A stretch of DNA of 64,000 bases from Coptis chinensis (Eukaryota > Streptophyta > Magnoliopsida > Ranunculales > Ranunculaceae): positions 71,391,501 through 71,455,500 of the forward strand of contig CM027378.1 in the NCBI GenBank assembly GCA_015680905.1. The letters are read 5' to 3'. The notes beneath the pieces were generated by a model that worked only from the letters and a program-made list of their open reading frames with translations, had not been told where the DNA came from and did no database searches. The position numbers were made by a program, and so were the translations under genes. Below are positions 20,475 to 31,991 of this stretch, piece by piece (the stretch's first letter is position 1; every line of letters starts with the position of its first letter).

Positions 20475-20778
20475 GTACACTTCAAGGCTAGTACCCAAAA
20501 AATAATCATTATGGTGGGTTTTTAGAAGCATCACAGCTAAACTAGAACTCATATCTCAATATAATGCAAACTTGTTGCTATATACTCTTCTTTATATATG
20601 ATTCAATCGCGATGGATACAATAGGAACATTAGCTTTATTTCTTCTAGATCATCTTCTTAGACATAGATAACGAACATTGGTTAGGTGTTGATAAAGATG
20701 GAAGGGAACATTTTTGTTAGTGAGGGGACTGTGTCTAGAAAGCATAATGAAGTGTAAACAAGAATGTTATAGGAGGAC
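20475..20778. other. Interior of the outer nest between hAT and copia
   Basis: No gene was seen. It begins with the GTACACTT duplication and ends with AGGAC, the copia target site. Confidence 0.4.
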
Positions 20779-21534
20779 TGTTGGTAACAATTGCTGCAAC
20801 AAGAACAAACTGTGAATAAAAAGGATGGCTGAGGCACGGATCAAACGCTTTCTTTTAGGTTGTTTCACGTCTGTTCCTCTTTATGCAGACAAAGCGTGTC
20901 AACCTCCAAGATACAACAGCCAGATAGACTCTCCTTTGTTTACTGCAGATAAACCAAAGAAGAAAAGAAGAACCACGATACTGATATTATGATAGCCCTC
21001 AACTTAGTATAGAAAATAGTTTTTCACATATCATATTAGCTGCTGCTCTAGGAATATTTATAGAGGAAAAACGTGGAGCACTTAGTAGATCCGGATAGGG
21101 AACTGATCCAGTTTCCCGATAAGAATTGGATTCTACAAGTCTATCACATTCATGTTTCCCAATCAATATTCAATTATGTTTCCAAACTTATCCGGAAATA
21201 GTTTAAGGAAAATGGTTTACCAAAAAGAAGATAAGGGATCAAAGAGAGCCCAAGCCCAAGCCTCAAGCCACAAGCCCGATCCTGGCCCGGCCCGATTCGG
21301 CGCGCGCGCACGCGTGTGGCTTTGTGTGAGTCCTCCCTCCTAACCCAAAAGCCTTTGTACCCTAAGAGCACGCCCTTAGTATGGGACTTTCACTTATAAA
21401 CACTATTCACTACTGTATCCTCTCCAATGTGGGACTAAAATTTTCTACTTAAACAACAAAGAGGTCAATGGATCAAACCACCACAAAGTCACTCCAAACA
21501 CTAACCACTTGTTTTATTGAAAAATAACTTAACA
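20779..21534 (-). repeat. Copia 3' LTR
   Basis: Left-hand LTR in window coordinates. Because the element is on the minus strand this is its 3' LTR, next to the polypurine tract at 21535-21548. Confidence 0.93.
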
Positions 21535-21951
21535 ATCCCCCACTTATTTTTGATAAAAACAAAATAGAAAATATACTTAAGGGTAATCAATATCAGTATC
21601 AACATGTTATGCATAGATGAAGGTGTCTACGGCTTAAACCTTTACGTAGTGAAAATTACTCAAAGTATAAGAGCCATAAGTGACTAAGTCTTAAACTTAG
21701 GTCTTGAGTATACAGTAAGTTATAATCACGCACAACATATCCAGTGTTCTCCTTTCATGTTCTGCACATTAAAGGTCCGAAAAACCTCAACCTCTATTTA
21801 TCGCTGCAGGATTTCATACATTTTACTATCCAACTACGGGACAGATAAGTAACAATGTATGTCTCACAACCAACATTCTATGACTTGTTATTCCCTTTGA
21901 ACCTAGTTCTTGGGATCTCCAGTCCCTAGGTTGGGTTACCATCATAGATGT

Positions 21952-23254
21952 TCATCTTTCAATTGGTTTCAGTCCCATGCTTCTGGCAGTAGTCCATAGT
22001 TTTTCTTTGGCCAAAGCTTTGGTAAATGGATTTGCTAGATTATCATTAGATCTCACAAAATCAATAGTCACTACACCTTTAGATATAAAATCCTTGATAG
22101 TACTATGTTTACGACGAATCTTTCGTGATTTACCATTATAAAACTTACTGTGGACACGCCCGATAGCAGTAGTGCTATCATAATGTATCAAAGTGGCTGG
22201 TACCAGTTTATACCAAACTGGAATATGAGTGAGAAGATCTCATAACCAACCAGCCTCCTCACTTGCACTAGCCAAAGCAATCAGTTCAGACTCTATGGTA
22301 GACTGCGCTATGATAGTCTGCTTCTTGGACTTCCAAGATACAGCACCTCCACCAATGCTAAACACATAGCCACTGGTGGTCTTAGAGTCTTCTGAGAGAG
22401 TGTTCCAGTCAGCATCTGTATACCCCTCAAGAACAGCATGCATAGGATATCTCTGATAATGAATACCCAAATGACTGGTTCCCTTTAGGTATCTCATTAA
22501 CCTGCCAATGCTTAGCGCCAAGATTACTAGTATACCTGCAAAGAACACCTACTGTATAGGCAATGTCAGGTCTAGTACAATCTGTAGCATATCTCAAACT
22601 ATCAATGATACTTGCATATTCATTCTGATTCACAGGTTCACCATTATTCGCAAATAATTTAACACCATGATCAAAAGGAGTACCAACAGCCACACAATCA
22701 AAGTAGTTATACTTCTTCAACATTTTCTCAATGTAATGTGACTGATCCAACCATATGCCATTAGACGATCTTGTAATTTTGATTCCTAATATTACATCAG
22801 CCTCACCTAAGTCCTTCATATCAAAGTTAGAAGACAACATGTTCTTGGTTTCTTTTACAACATGTAAATTGGAACCAAAGATTAGTAGATCATCAACATA
22901 TAAGCATATAATAACACATATCCCATCAGAGTACTTATAATAAATGCACTTGTCACTTTCATTTATCTTGAACCCACTAGTAATGATAAAGTTATCAAAT
23001 TTCTTATGCCACTATTTAGGTGCTTGTTTCAACCCATAAAGTGACTTAAGTAATTTGCATACCTTTTTACCCTTACCTGGTTCCACATAACCTGTTGGCT
23101 GATCCATATAAATCTCCTCTTCTAAATCCCCGTTTAGAAAGGCTGTCTTAACATCCATCTGATGAATAACAAGATTATGAACAGCAACAACAGAAAATAA
23201 TACTCTAATGGATGTTATCCTCGTAACAGGTGAATATGTGTCAAAGAAAATCAA
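21952..23254 (-). pseudogene. Copia reverse transcriptase and RNase H
   Basis: 23254-23012 reads FDTYSPVTRITSIRVL and HQMDVKTAFLNGDLEEEIYM and ends at a TAG after KQAPK, where Gln is expected. The polymerase box LYVDDLLIF is intact near 22890. 22840-22427 reads DMKDLGEADVILGIKI and RPDIAYTVG. RNase H follows from about 22548, with [27 protein letters not shown], and, after a frame break near 22240, IHYDSTTAI, KHSTIKDF and ANPFTKAL. The breaks are few, so the copy is only moderately decayed. Confidence 0.9.
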
Positions 23255-24602
23255 AGTTCTCTCTCTGTCGAAAACCTTTGATAACCAGCCTTGCTTTAAA
23301 CTTGTGCACTAAACCATCGGTTTTAAACTTCCTTCTTAAAACCCATTTGTTTCCTATAGTCTTGCAACCAGGAGGCAAATCAACAAGCTCCCAAGTTTTG
23401 TTCTCCATGAGAGAATCAAGCTCACTCTGTATGGCTTCTCTCCAAAACTCAGAGTAAGAAGATGCGAGAGCTTCTTCAATGGAGGAAGGATCTCCTTCCA
23501 AAGCAAAAGTGACAAAATCGGGTCCCAGTTCCTTAGCAACCCTTGCTCTCTTACCTCTTCTCGGTTCAGATTCTGTAACAGTGTCTCTGTCATGTAATCT
23601 AGGTATATAAGTGTCAGAAACATCAGAAGTAGGTGCATTGGAGGAAGACGCACCCCCACTATTTCTAGATAGGTATGGAAACATGTCTTCAAGAAATTCA
23701 TCATCAGATGATTCAAACAATACATTAGTCTTCATATCTAGAAACCTGTAGGCCTTACTGTTCATAGCATAGCCTAGAAAGACACACTCATAAGCTTTGC
23801 TCTCAAGCTTTGAGATCTTGGGATCATGCTTTCTTACAAAAGCCAGACATCCCCATGTTTTGAAGTGACTCAAATTAGGTTTCCTGTTCTTCCATAGCTG
23901 ATAAGGTGTAACCTTCATCTTAGAATTAGCAATTTTATTCAGCACATAGCAAACAGTCAAAACAACTTCACCCCATAAATTTGAGGGTGCTCCAAAACTA
24001 AGTAACATAGCAACCGTTAATTCCTTAAGAGTTATGTTCTTACGTTCAGCTACTCTATTCATTTCAAGTGAATAAGGAGCTGTCGTCTCATGGATTATAC
24101 CAAGTGATTGCAAGAAAAAATCAAAATCAGCATAACCATATTTAGTACCTCTATCAATTTGAATTACTTTAATGTTCCTGTCATGCTGATTTTGTATCTC
24201 AAATATATAAGCTTTAAAAGCATCAAACGCATCACTTTTATTCTTCAGCAAATAAACATATGCAAACTTCGAGCAATAATCAATAAGAGTAATAAAATAT
24301 CTTTTACCACCTCTAGTCATAACTCCTTCAAGCTCACAGATATCAGTATGTACCAAGTCTAGCAGACTTGTACTTCTCTCAACTAATTTGTGAGGCTTCT
24401 TTGTGATTTTCGCCTTAGTGCAAGATTCACAGTGTGCAAAATCATCATCCAAGTTAGGGATTAAACCAAGTACGCTCATGTTTTTAACATACTTCCTATT
24501 AATATGACATAATCTATCATGCCAAACATTAACAGAACAAGAGATCATGTAAGCAGAAGTAGAAGTTTTATTCATATCAGCAACATTCAACTTAAACATC
24601 AC
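23241..24602 (-). pseudogene. Copia integrase and start of reverse transcriptase
   Basis: A 453-codon open stretch carries the integrase zinc motif (WHDRLCHIN ... CESC) and the catalytic core: HTDICEL (first Asp), IQIDRGTKYG (second Asp) and RVAERKN (Glu), with exactly 35 residues between the second Asp and the Glu. GKRYFITLIDYCSKFAYVYL lies between. The GWGCL-type stretch (TWGCLAFVRKHDPKI) and the RT opening NKWVLRRKFKTDG follow. The frame ends at 23241 because one extra T, near 23250, precedes FFDTYSPV. Confidence 0.9.
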
Positions 24603-24618
24603 ATTACATGCATAACCC

Positions 24619-24936
24619 TTACCAATAAAAAACCCCAGACTTAGTGATCACATACTGATCACTACCTATGACTTGTTGAAATCCAGCCTTGTTCAAAATA
24701 AAACCAGAAACCAAATTCTTCCTAATTTTAGGAGTATGAAGCACATCCTTTAACAGCAGTTTCTTCCCATAAGTGAACTGCAGCTCAACATCACCAGTAC
24801 CCAGAACCTTGGTCGTATGATTATCACCAAGTAGGACTTCCTGATTCGTAGTTGTGGTATAACTCTTGAACCAGTTCCTATTATAGCAAACGTACCTAGA
24901 AGCACCCGATATCGACCACCACCCCCTCACAGACAT
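24619..24936 (-). pseudogene. Copia protease region, active site disrupted
   Basis: The aspartic protease follows gag. The region normally holding D-[ST]-G-A is split between two frames: one reads VVVDIG and the other SISGASRYVC. Small indels therefore sit right at the catalytic aspartate. Downstream, LKDVLHTPKIRKNLVS is the conserved protease stretch that leads to the integrase. Confidence 0.75.
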
Positions 24937-25875
24937 TAACAGAATTGACCTCAGTTATCATAGCAACAAAAGGTTCCTCAGTAACATTAGCCTCACTGAC
25001 TTTACAACTCTTACAATTCCTAGCATAATGCCCCTTCTTCTTGCAAGTATAACAGACAACTTTTGACATGTCAACGGGTGGTTTCTGATTCATATGCACC
25101 TGATTCTAGTTCTGATTTTGTAGAGCTTTCTTGTTAACAAGTTTGTTCTTCATGGCCTTCTTATTAGGTTTCAAACTAGATTTAGTCTTACTGGTTTGTT
25201 GGTTTACCACATTAACCTTAGCCTTAGCATATGACATGACAACTTCCTTATTAAGGTCTTGTTTTCGTGATTCCTCTTCTATACGGAGTCTCATAATAAG
25301 ACTCTCCATCGAAAACTCTTTAGACTTATGTCTCAGTATGTTCCTGAAATCCTTCCAAGAGGAAGAAAGCTTATCAATGACGACAGCAACCTGAAATTGC
25401 TAGTCAATTTGCATCCCTTCTGAAAGTATCTCATGAACAATAATCTGTAGGTCATGGCATTGAGACACAACAGATTTGTCATCTACCATCTGAAACTTAA
25501 GATAACGACTTACAACGTATTTTTTGGAGCCAGCTTCCTCAGTATCATACTTCTTTTGTAGGGCTTCCCAAACATCATAAGCAGACGGAAGTTTAGAGTA
25601 TAAGTCGTATAGATCATCAGCAAGCGAGTTCAGGATGTAATTCTTACACTTGAAATCCGTAGCAATCCGCTTATTAACAGCAACAAATAGAGTAGGTTCC
25701 AGCAAGACATCTTCATCAGGAATCGGTTCACTTGGATTGTTTTCCACTTTCACCAGGGTCAGATAGAACATCATCTTCGCCTTCCACCGCTTGAAGTGCT
25801 CACCAGCAAACTTGAATGGTCGATTATGTTATTGTCGTTGTGGGACCTGAACTGGTTACCTTCTTCATGTTCCAT
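24896..25875 (-). pseudogene. Copia gag region
   Basis: The probable start is the ATG at 25875-25873 (MEHEEGNQ), followed quickly by a frame change into KMMFYLTLVKVENNPSEPIP and the gag stretch AYDVWEALQKKYDTEEAGSK. The zinc knuckle CYTCKKKGHYARNC (CX2CX4HX4C) is intact near 25030. A stop near 25400 and another frame change before 25309 break the protein. Gag would form the virus-like particle and bind the RNA. Confidence 0.85.
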
Positions 25876-25894
25876 TGTCAAACAACCTTAAAAT

Positions 25895-26623
25895 TGTTGG
25901 TAACAATTGCTGCAACAAGAACAAATTGTGAATAAAAGGCGGGAGGCAATCGATCAAACGCTTTCTTTAAGGTTGTTTTACGTCACGTTCCTCTTTATCT
26001 GCACAAAGCGTCAACCTCCAGGATACAACAGCCAAATAGACTCTCCTTTGTTTACTACAGATAAACAAAAAGAAGAAAAGAATAACCACGATACTGATCT
26101 TATGATAGCCCTCAACTTAGTATAGAAAATAGTTTTTCACATATCATATTAGCTGCTGCTCTAGGAGTATTTATAGAGGAAAAACGTGGAGCACTTAGTA
26201 GATCCGGATAGGGAACTGATCCAGTTTCCCGATAAGGATTGGATTCTACAAGTCTATCACATTCCTGTTTCCCAATCCATATCCAATTCTGTTTCCAAAC
26301 TTATCCGGAAACAGTTTACCAAAATGAAGATAAGGGATCAAAGAGAGCCCAAGCCCAAGCCTGAGCCCGGCCTGGCCAGATTCGGCGCGCGCGCGTGTGG
26401 CTTTGTATGAGTCCTCCCTCCTAACCCAAAAGCCGTTGTACCCTAAGGGCACGCCCTTAGTATGGGACTTTCACTTATAAACACTATTCACTAGTGTATC
26501 CTCTCCAATGTGGGACTAAAGTTTTCTACTTAAACAACTATCCCACAAAGAAGTCAAGGGATCAAACCACCACAAAGTCACTCCAAACACTAACCACTTG
26601 TTTTATTGAAAAATAACTCAACA
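25895..26623 (-). repeat. Copia 5' LTR
   Basis: Right-hand LTR, which is the 5' LTR of the minus-strand element. It is 27 bp shorter than its partner. Only 19 nt separate it from the probable gag ATG, and they do not contain the usual TGGTATCAGAGC primer-binding site. Confidence 0.93.
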
Positions 26624-26628
26624 AGGAC

Positions 26629-26828
26629 CAAACAACATGGTGATTGAGGTACAAGGAGAAATCAATGTTGGAGAAGCCCAATAACTCTGTCGATGAGGTG
26701 CAAGGTCGTCAAAAAAAAACCTAGAAAAGCAAAAAAAACAACTAAGTCTACCATTTGACTTTAGCTAGGTGAGTAATACAAGTCCACCTAAGCATATTAA
26801 GAATTTTCATAACATGAAAATAGAAAAT
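26629..26828. other. Interior of the outer nest, right piece
   Basis: Short non-coding piece between the copia element and the right long inverted repeat. On the plus strand a short Lys-rich stretch (KKNLEKQKKQLSLPFDFS) is open, but no family was recognised. Confidence 0.35.
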
Positions 26829-27030
26829 GGGAGGTGGGTGCAAGTTACCTGATTGTTTTTAACGGCTAAATCGCATTCCGTCCGATCTAACTGATCAATT
26901 GTGAAAAATTGAAGTATGTTGTATTTTTAGGCAAAAAAAAAAAAAATACATTGTGTTTAATATAAAAAACTGCGAAATAAGTTGTATTTTTTTGGAGATT
27001 ATTTCAATTTTATAATTTCACTTAAGTCCC
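26829..27030 (-). repeat. Right long inverted repeat of the nest
   Basis: Inverted partner of 12744-12955. Read on the minus strand it begins near GGGACTTAAGTG and ends ACTTGCACCCACCTCC. Confidence 0.65.
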
Positions 27031-27188
27031 TACATTCTTGCTAATTGATTAGTCTTCATTAATTGAGATTATGCTCAACTTAAATTTCCGATTTAAAATA
27101 TCATATATATTCTAGGGTCTACCGATCTAGCTGTCTCATTCACAAAAATTGTTTCCAAGGAAAACAGGATTAGAATGCAATAATTATC

Positions 27189-28061
27189 GGTCCGGTTCCT
27201 GGGACTCAATTTTATTTGACTCAAGTTTGACTCAAGTTTAACTCAATTTTCTGACTCTTGGATCATCTTAATCTAAGGGCCGGCTGTCCAAATTATTTAA
27301 CCAAATTAATACATTTCTTGTTTGAAGTCATATTGACCCATGGTATTAGTTAATCATTATTTCATTTTCTTCTCTCTTTACTCTTAATTCTCTTCTATGG
27401 CTAGACCATTCTTTTCCATTCGTTTGACCTTTGTGCAGCAATTAACACACTTTGTAGAACTTAAATGGAAGGCAGGGTACGTTGCGAATTAAGCATTGAG
27501 AGGTAACACTTAAGCTGCCATGATGTTATAAACAAAACTCTAGTGAGCAATGCCATATGTATTTAGATGAAGCAGCATATACTTTCTTTTGATTGAAGTT
27601 AATGTGCAGAAAAAACTAAGCAGGTGCATACCAAAATTGTAGATTTTCCTTATTGTTTTGTATCGTTGGATATTCTTTGTTTAATTAACCCATTGAATGT
27701 CTTTGCTTTCTGTGGAGGTTTATGAGGTGGGATTGGAGAATAATTTTCAACATAAGTGATCTAAACTTGAAGCATATATCTTGCATCTTTGGTTTCAATA
27801 TATTGAAACTAACAGATATTCGATCGAGAAACGATTTGTTTTTTTTTTTCGTTCGTGGAATCAATGGAGACTTGAGAGTAACGAGTGAGGGTGAGAAGAG
27901 CTTTTGACGAGTATATATAAAAGGAGAGAGATGATAAAGGACCTACATGACGTCATACTTAAAATGCCTATCATGTTAAAATTTTGTACCTTTAGATTAA
28001 GAAGATCAAAGAGTTAGAAAAATGAGTCAAATAAATAAAGTTGAGTCGGAGGAACCGGACC
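27189..28061. mobile_element. 873-bp TIR element with 9-bp target duplication (MULE-like MITE)
   Basis: The termini read inwards are GGTCCGGTTCCTGGGACTCA and GGTCCGGTTCCTCCGACTCA, and the similarity continues as AA-TTTATTTGACTCA for about 35 bp. The flanks ATAATTATC (27180-27188) and TTAATTATC (28062-28070) match at 8 of 9 bases. A 9-bp duplication points to the Mutator superfamily. No transposase is present. Confidence 0.8.
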
Positions 28062-28070
28062 TTAATTATC

Positions 28071-28466
28071 TACGTACTATTAATTAATGGACAAATGTGG
28101 ATGTGGATAACATAGAATAGAAATTTGGATTCTTTACGAAAGCATGCATGTATAGCGAGTGTTTACTAAATTCATTACCAACAAGGGTGTGAGTGTGTTA
28201 CACTTCACCATTGAGTATCCAATGATATTAGGCTATTAGCTACGTTTGACTGCTTGAGTATCTAATACAGCCTACCAAACAATAGACACAAAAACAAAAT
28301 AAATTCAATCAATACATACAGATTACACAAGGTAGTAGCGAAAAAAACACAAAAACAGATTACACAAGGAGTTCAGCACGTACATAACCCATCGAAACAA
28401 TGTAGAAAGGGGTAAAGTCAGAAAAAAAAAATGTAATAATAACTAAGGGCACATTTTCATGTCTGT
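28071..28466. other. Intergenic region and 3' flank of the first CASP-like gene
   Basis: No gene was seen. The part nearest 28466 is probably the 3' UTR of the minus-strand CASP-like gene. Confidence 0.4.
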
Positions 28467-29249
28467 TTAGCGATGGGGATTCACTATACTGAGGATGATC
28501 AGCAACAAGAAGCTCAGAGATCCAATCATAGACATGGATATTGATGCAGCCACAAGGCGACAACTATGACCAAACAAATTGCAGATCTTGGTCCAACCAA
28601 CTTTCGAATTACCATTGTACAATAGTACACTAGAATCGATGGCTGCACCATTGGCGGTAAACATCAATACCAGCATCACCAGATCGAGAACAATGAAGAT
28701 TAATTTTAAACCCTTCGATTTTGTTATTTTTGTAAGTGATAGAACCAAATATACTATTGAATACGCGAATGCTATGACATTCACCACCATGAAATACCTG
28801 TAAACACAGAATAAAAAGTTTTAGATCAATCTTGAATTGATTACAATAAACTGCAATTTTATATGTTGTGTGACCTCCTGGTTAAGTGATTACATGCATG
28901 ATGCATATGAACAAATTAGATTTTGATCATTTGACATAGGATAATATCAATAGCTATGAACGAAAATGAAGAGATATGATACTTACACTAACGCCGATAA
29001 ATATTGCCATTTTGCAACTATTTCAACGTTTAGAACAACTAGGTTCCCGGTTACTACTCCCGTCTTTGTCTGTTTACTTGCTGCCAAGAGAATAATGGCC
29101 AGGAACAATAGTACAATTGCCAGAAGACGCAGTAAGAAATCAGAGGAGTTTATAGTGTTTGGATTTGCGGTTGCTACATGATCACCGGTCCCTCTTTCAA
29201 TTCGCTCTGTTCCATCCACACTAGGCTTGTTGAATGTTGAGGCTTCCAT
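28467..29249 (-). CDS. CASP-like membrane protein A (two exons)
   Basis: CASP-like proteins are four-helix plasma-membrane proteins related to the Casparian-strip scaffold proteins. Exon 1 runs 29249-28987 and exon 2 runs 28797-28467. The intron has GTAAGT and CAG borders, and the join gives ALV-YFMVVNV, 197 residues in total. Four membrane segments are visible, at about residues 37-57 (LLRLLAIVLLFLAIILL), 89-106, 117-138 and 168-191. The family's conserved Arg in TM1 (FLLRLL) and Asp in TM3 (FIVLDLVM) are both present. The start is the first ATG (MEASTFNKPSVDG); a TATA box lies about 95 bp upstream. It resembles the CASPL1 group and is paralogous to the next gene on the same strand. Confidence 0.92.
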
Positions 29250-29341
29250 TTAATTAAATGCAAAAGTATATGGAAATTGTAAGAGAAATTTTTTTTATGA
29301 AGAGAGATGGAGGTGAAGATGAAGAGCGGAACAAAGAGTAT

Positions 29342-29352
29342 AATATATAGAG
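29342..29352 (-). promoter_or_regulatory. TATA box of CASP-like gene A
   Basis: CTATATATTA on the minus strand, about 95 bp upstream of the ATG. The surrounding CAATCTCTATATATTATACT resembles the same region of the paralogous gene. Confidence 0.55.
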
Positions 29353-29368
29353 ATTGAGTACAAGTCAA

Positions 29369-29954
29369 CGTTAATTATATTCATTAAAATCACAAATTAT
29401 GGTCAATGAGTGTAAGCAACTTCGCCACCACTTCTCATGTATATGCGTTCATACTTCAAAAACCAGATAAAATTGGTCACACTATATCAAAATTATTTGT
29501 CTAGTTTGCTAGTTGACATTTCTTTCACTAAACAGCTAGTTGCCATTTCTATATCACTATATGAAATGTTAATAAGAAGCAAATATGTAAAGATCAAATT
29601 ATTATTATTATCTTTTTCTATAATATAAATCATTATGCATCTTCGTGTAGAACGAATGGCAAGCGTGGCTTGCTTTTGAGTTTTCAAGTAAGTTGGACTG
29701 ATGAGATTAACAAAGTCAACAAATAAATTCACAGTCAGATCGACTCAGTACATTATGCAGACATTGAGTTTTCGAGTTTTCCAAATTGTTGGCATTGAAT
29801 AACACACTAAAAAGACTTTTACAAATCAACTATACTTTTTTTGACAATAAGTCTTGCTGTAATTCCATTTCTGTTCTCTTATTAAGTCTTTATTAAATTC
29901 AACGTTTGTACACAAAAACAGGATGAAGTTTTTCTTCTGTCCCAACGAGGTACT
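29369..29954. other. Intergenic region between the two CASP-like genes
   Basis: AT-rich, no gene seen. The end nearest 29954 is probably 3' UTR of CASP-like gene B. Confidence 0.45.
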
Positions 29955-31298
29955 TCATGATAGGGATCTCTTATTGAGGCCTACTATTGTGACAACGATC
30001 AACACGAGGAAAATTAGAGAGCCGATCATAGATACGACTATAGATGAAATCACGAGGCCGCAGATATAGCCAAAGCCAGTGCATGTTTTATTCCACCCTG
30101 CCTTTGAGTTTCCATTGTACGCTAGGACAAACACGTCAATAGCAGCTCCACTTGCAGAAAACCACAATGCCATTATCATCAGATCAAGGACAATTAGCGT
30201 TAATCCAAAACCCTTCTGTCCTGTCTGATATGCGAGTGATATAGACAGAGATATTGTTGCATAGACGAACGCTATGACATTGGACACCATCAAAAACCTT
30301 GAACACAGAAAAAACGAGTACGTATTAATTTATTATTTTTATTGGGGCGAAGGGTAAAAAAGATAACTCTTGCACTGAAGTGACCAGCCACTTGATTGTT
30401 CATATGAAGCATTGGGTTGAGAGTTACTTTGATTAAAAACGAAGTAAGAAAAAAGAGTATAGAAAGTATCACCAACATTTGATAAAGAGTGAGGTTTCTC
30501 TTCTTACATTTGTTAGTATTGTTACTTATACCATACCTGATAATTGAGTAGCTAATATTCCTAAGCTTGTTGGGAAACTTTGGATTGGAAATAGAAAGAG
30601 TTAACAATCTCATTGAAATCAGGGTTCAAACGATTAAACCGAACGCACCAAATAAAATTTAAATTATACCGAAATCTTATACCAAGAACCTCTTCATTTT
30701 TTTTTCTCAGTAAGAAAAAATTTGTATGGTTGAAAGGTGGTTGGGGGAGGGAGTACATGAAAAGTTACTTACAGTCTACTCGCCCTATAATAACTTAACA
30801 AAACCTATAATAAACATGTTCTGGAACCTCCCATTTGGTTATCCATGGGGTTTTACACTAAAAAGAGTCCGGTTCCTCTATAACCGGATACAGAGATGAA
30901 TCTCTGTAACCGTATTATTGCACAGTTAGATTTGTGTCTAGGCGAAAAGAGTTTGCATCTCCAATTTATGAACGTTGGTTTCGGTATAGATCGACCATCT
31001 AAATTCTGAAACTTGCTCAATAAAAGGTAACATAAAGGAAATTGCAATATCATACTTACACTAGTCCAGATAAATATTGCCATCTTGCAGTGGCTACGAT
31101 CAATATAGGCGGCAAATATGCGTCTTGGTAGTAGCCTATCGACTTAGTCTGCTTGCTAACTGCCAATACAATTATGACCACTAAAGAAGTAATAATTGCT
31201 AGAAAACTCAGGATAAAAATAGTTTTGTCGGCCGTTGACGGATTGGCTACTTTAGCACCTCCAGTCCGACCGCTCTCAGTCCTTTCTACTCCATCCAT
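29955..31298 (-). CDS. CASP-like membrane protein B (two exons)
   Basis: This is the tandem paralogue of the gene at 28467-29249. Exon 1 is 31298-31060 and exon 2 is 30297-29955. They are separated by a 762-nt intron with GTAAGT and AAG borders, in the same phase as in the paralogue. The product is 193 residues with four membrane segments. I chose the ATG at 31298 (MDGVERTES), which aligns with the DGTERIE stretch of gene A; no ATG lies further upstream in frame. TM1 reads FILSFLAIITSLVVIIVL, so the Arg conserved in TM1 of the family is a Ser here, while the TM3 Asp (LIVLDLMIM) is kept. Otherwise it looks intact. The TATA box is about 120 bp upstream. Confidence 0.9.
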
Positions 31299-31412
31299 AT
31301 TGGTAGGGTGGAATGATGGTGGGTTTCCATTGGAAAGCAAATTAGACACACTTCAAACAAAGATAATACAGAAAGATGCTACTAGAAATGAATACAGAAG
31401 AGAAAAACGAGC

Positions 31413-31423
31413 CTTATATAATA
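31413..31423 (-). promoter_or_regulatory. TATA box of CASP-like gene B
   Basis: ATTATATAAGG on the minus strand, about 120 bp upstream of the chosen ATG, inside CAATCTCTATTATATAAGG, similar to the promoter of gene A. Confidence 0.55.
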
Positions 31424-31429
31424 GAGATT

Positions 31430-31991
31430 GAAACGGTAGAGTGGGTGAAAAATTCTGTCCCCAAATTCAAGTACGTAGATTTGATGATTGATAGAGATTG
31501 ATTAAGATTTACACCAAATTTATTTGTGAAGTGAATATTCATAACCATATAGTGGGTGATTCCACATATACATGCATAGAGAGTTAAAGACTAAAAACAA
31601 CACAAACGACTTCTTCAGATAAGCATACATATACAACTAGACTGTAAAGACAACAAATCATTACAAATGAAACATACAATAGTACCGTTCCATATAAAGA
31701 ATGAAATAAAATAAGAAAATGTCATTACTCTGATATAAGAACTCTGCTTCAATGAAGAAATTAAATTGAGATGTTGAAAGAAGCATTATCGATGAATAAG
31801 TTCTGGACTCCAAACACCTTTATGGAATAAGTCTTCACTTCTACTTAAGGCTTGGAGTAATCCAAAGTGGCAGAAAAAACAGTGAAAGAATGTTACTATT
31901 TGCACACAAATGTTCTATAATCTCCTCCTTGAAATGAAAGACACAAACGGTAAATTTGATTAATAATTGAGAAAATGTACAAAAGGGGGAA
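31430..31991. other. Upstream region of CASP-like gene B and remnant before an LTR
   Basis: No gene was seen. The last bases, AAAAGGGGGAA at 31981-31991, form a polypurine tract directly before the LTR-like TG at 31992. The right part may therefore be the internal end of a truncated LTR retrotransposon. Confidence 0.4.

Larger units (their letters stand above)
20779..26623 (-). mobile_element. Ty1/copia LTR retrotransposon, full length but decayed
   Basis: Two LTRs of 756 bp (20779-21534) and 729 bp (25895-26623) both begin TGTTGGTAAC and end AACA. They are flanked by a perfect 5-bp duplication AGGAC (20774-20778 and 26624-26628). The coding order on the minus strand is gag, protease, integrase, RT and RNase H, which makes it copia rather than gypsy. 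A polypurine tract (AAGTGGGGGAT on the minus strand) adjoins the left LTR. Frameshifts and one stop inactivate the polyprotein. The LTRs differ by many substitutions and indels, so the insertion is not recent. It lies within the outer nest. Confidence 0.95.
12744..27030. mobile_element. Nest bounded by ~205-bp inverted repeats (probable MULE-like element)
   Basis: The block at about 12744-12955 returns in inverted orientation at about 26829-27030. Shared stretches include GGACGGAATGCGATTTAGCC, CTTGCACCCACCTC and TTGCCTAAAAATACAA; identity by eye is roughly three quarters. Subtracting the hAT and copia insertions with their duplications leaves about 1.34 kb, a sensible size for a non-autonomous element with long TIRs. 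No clear target duplication was found. The alternative is two independent copies of one repeat family in opposite orientation. Confidence 0.45.
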
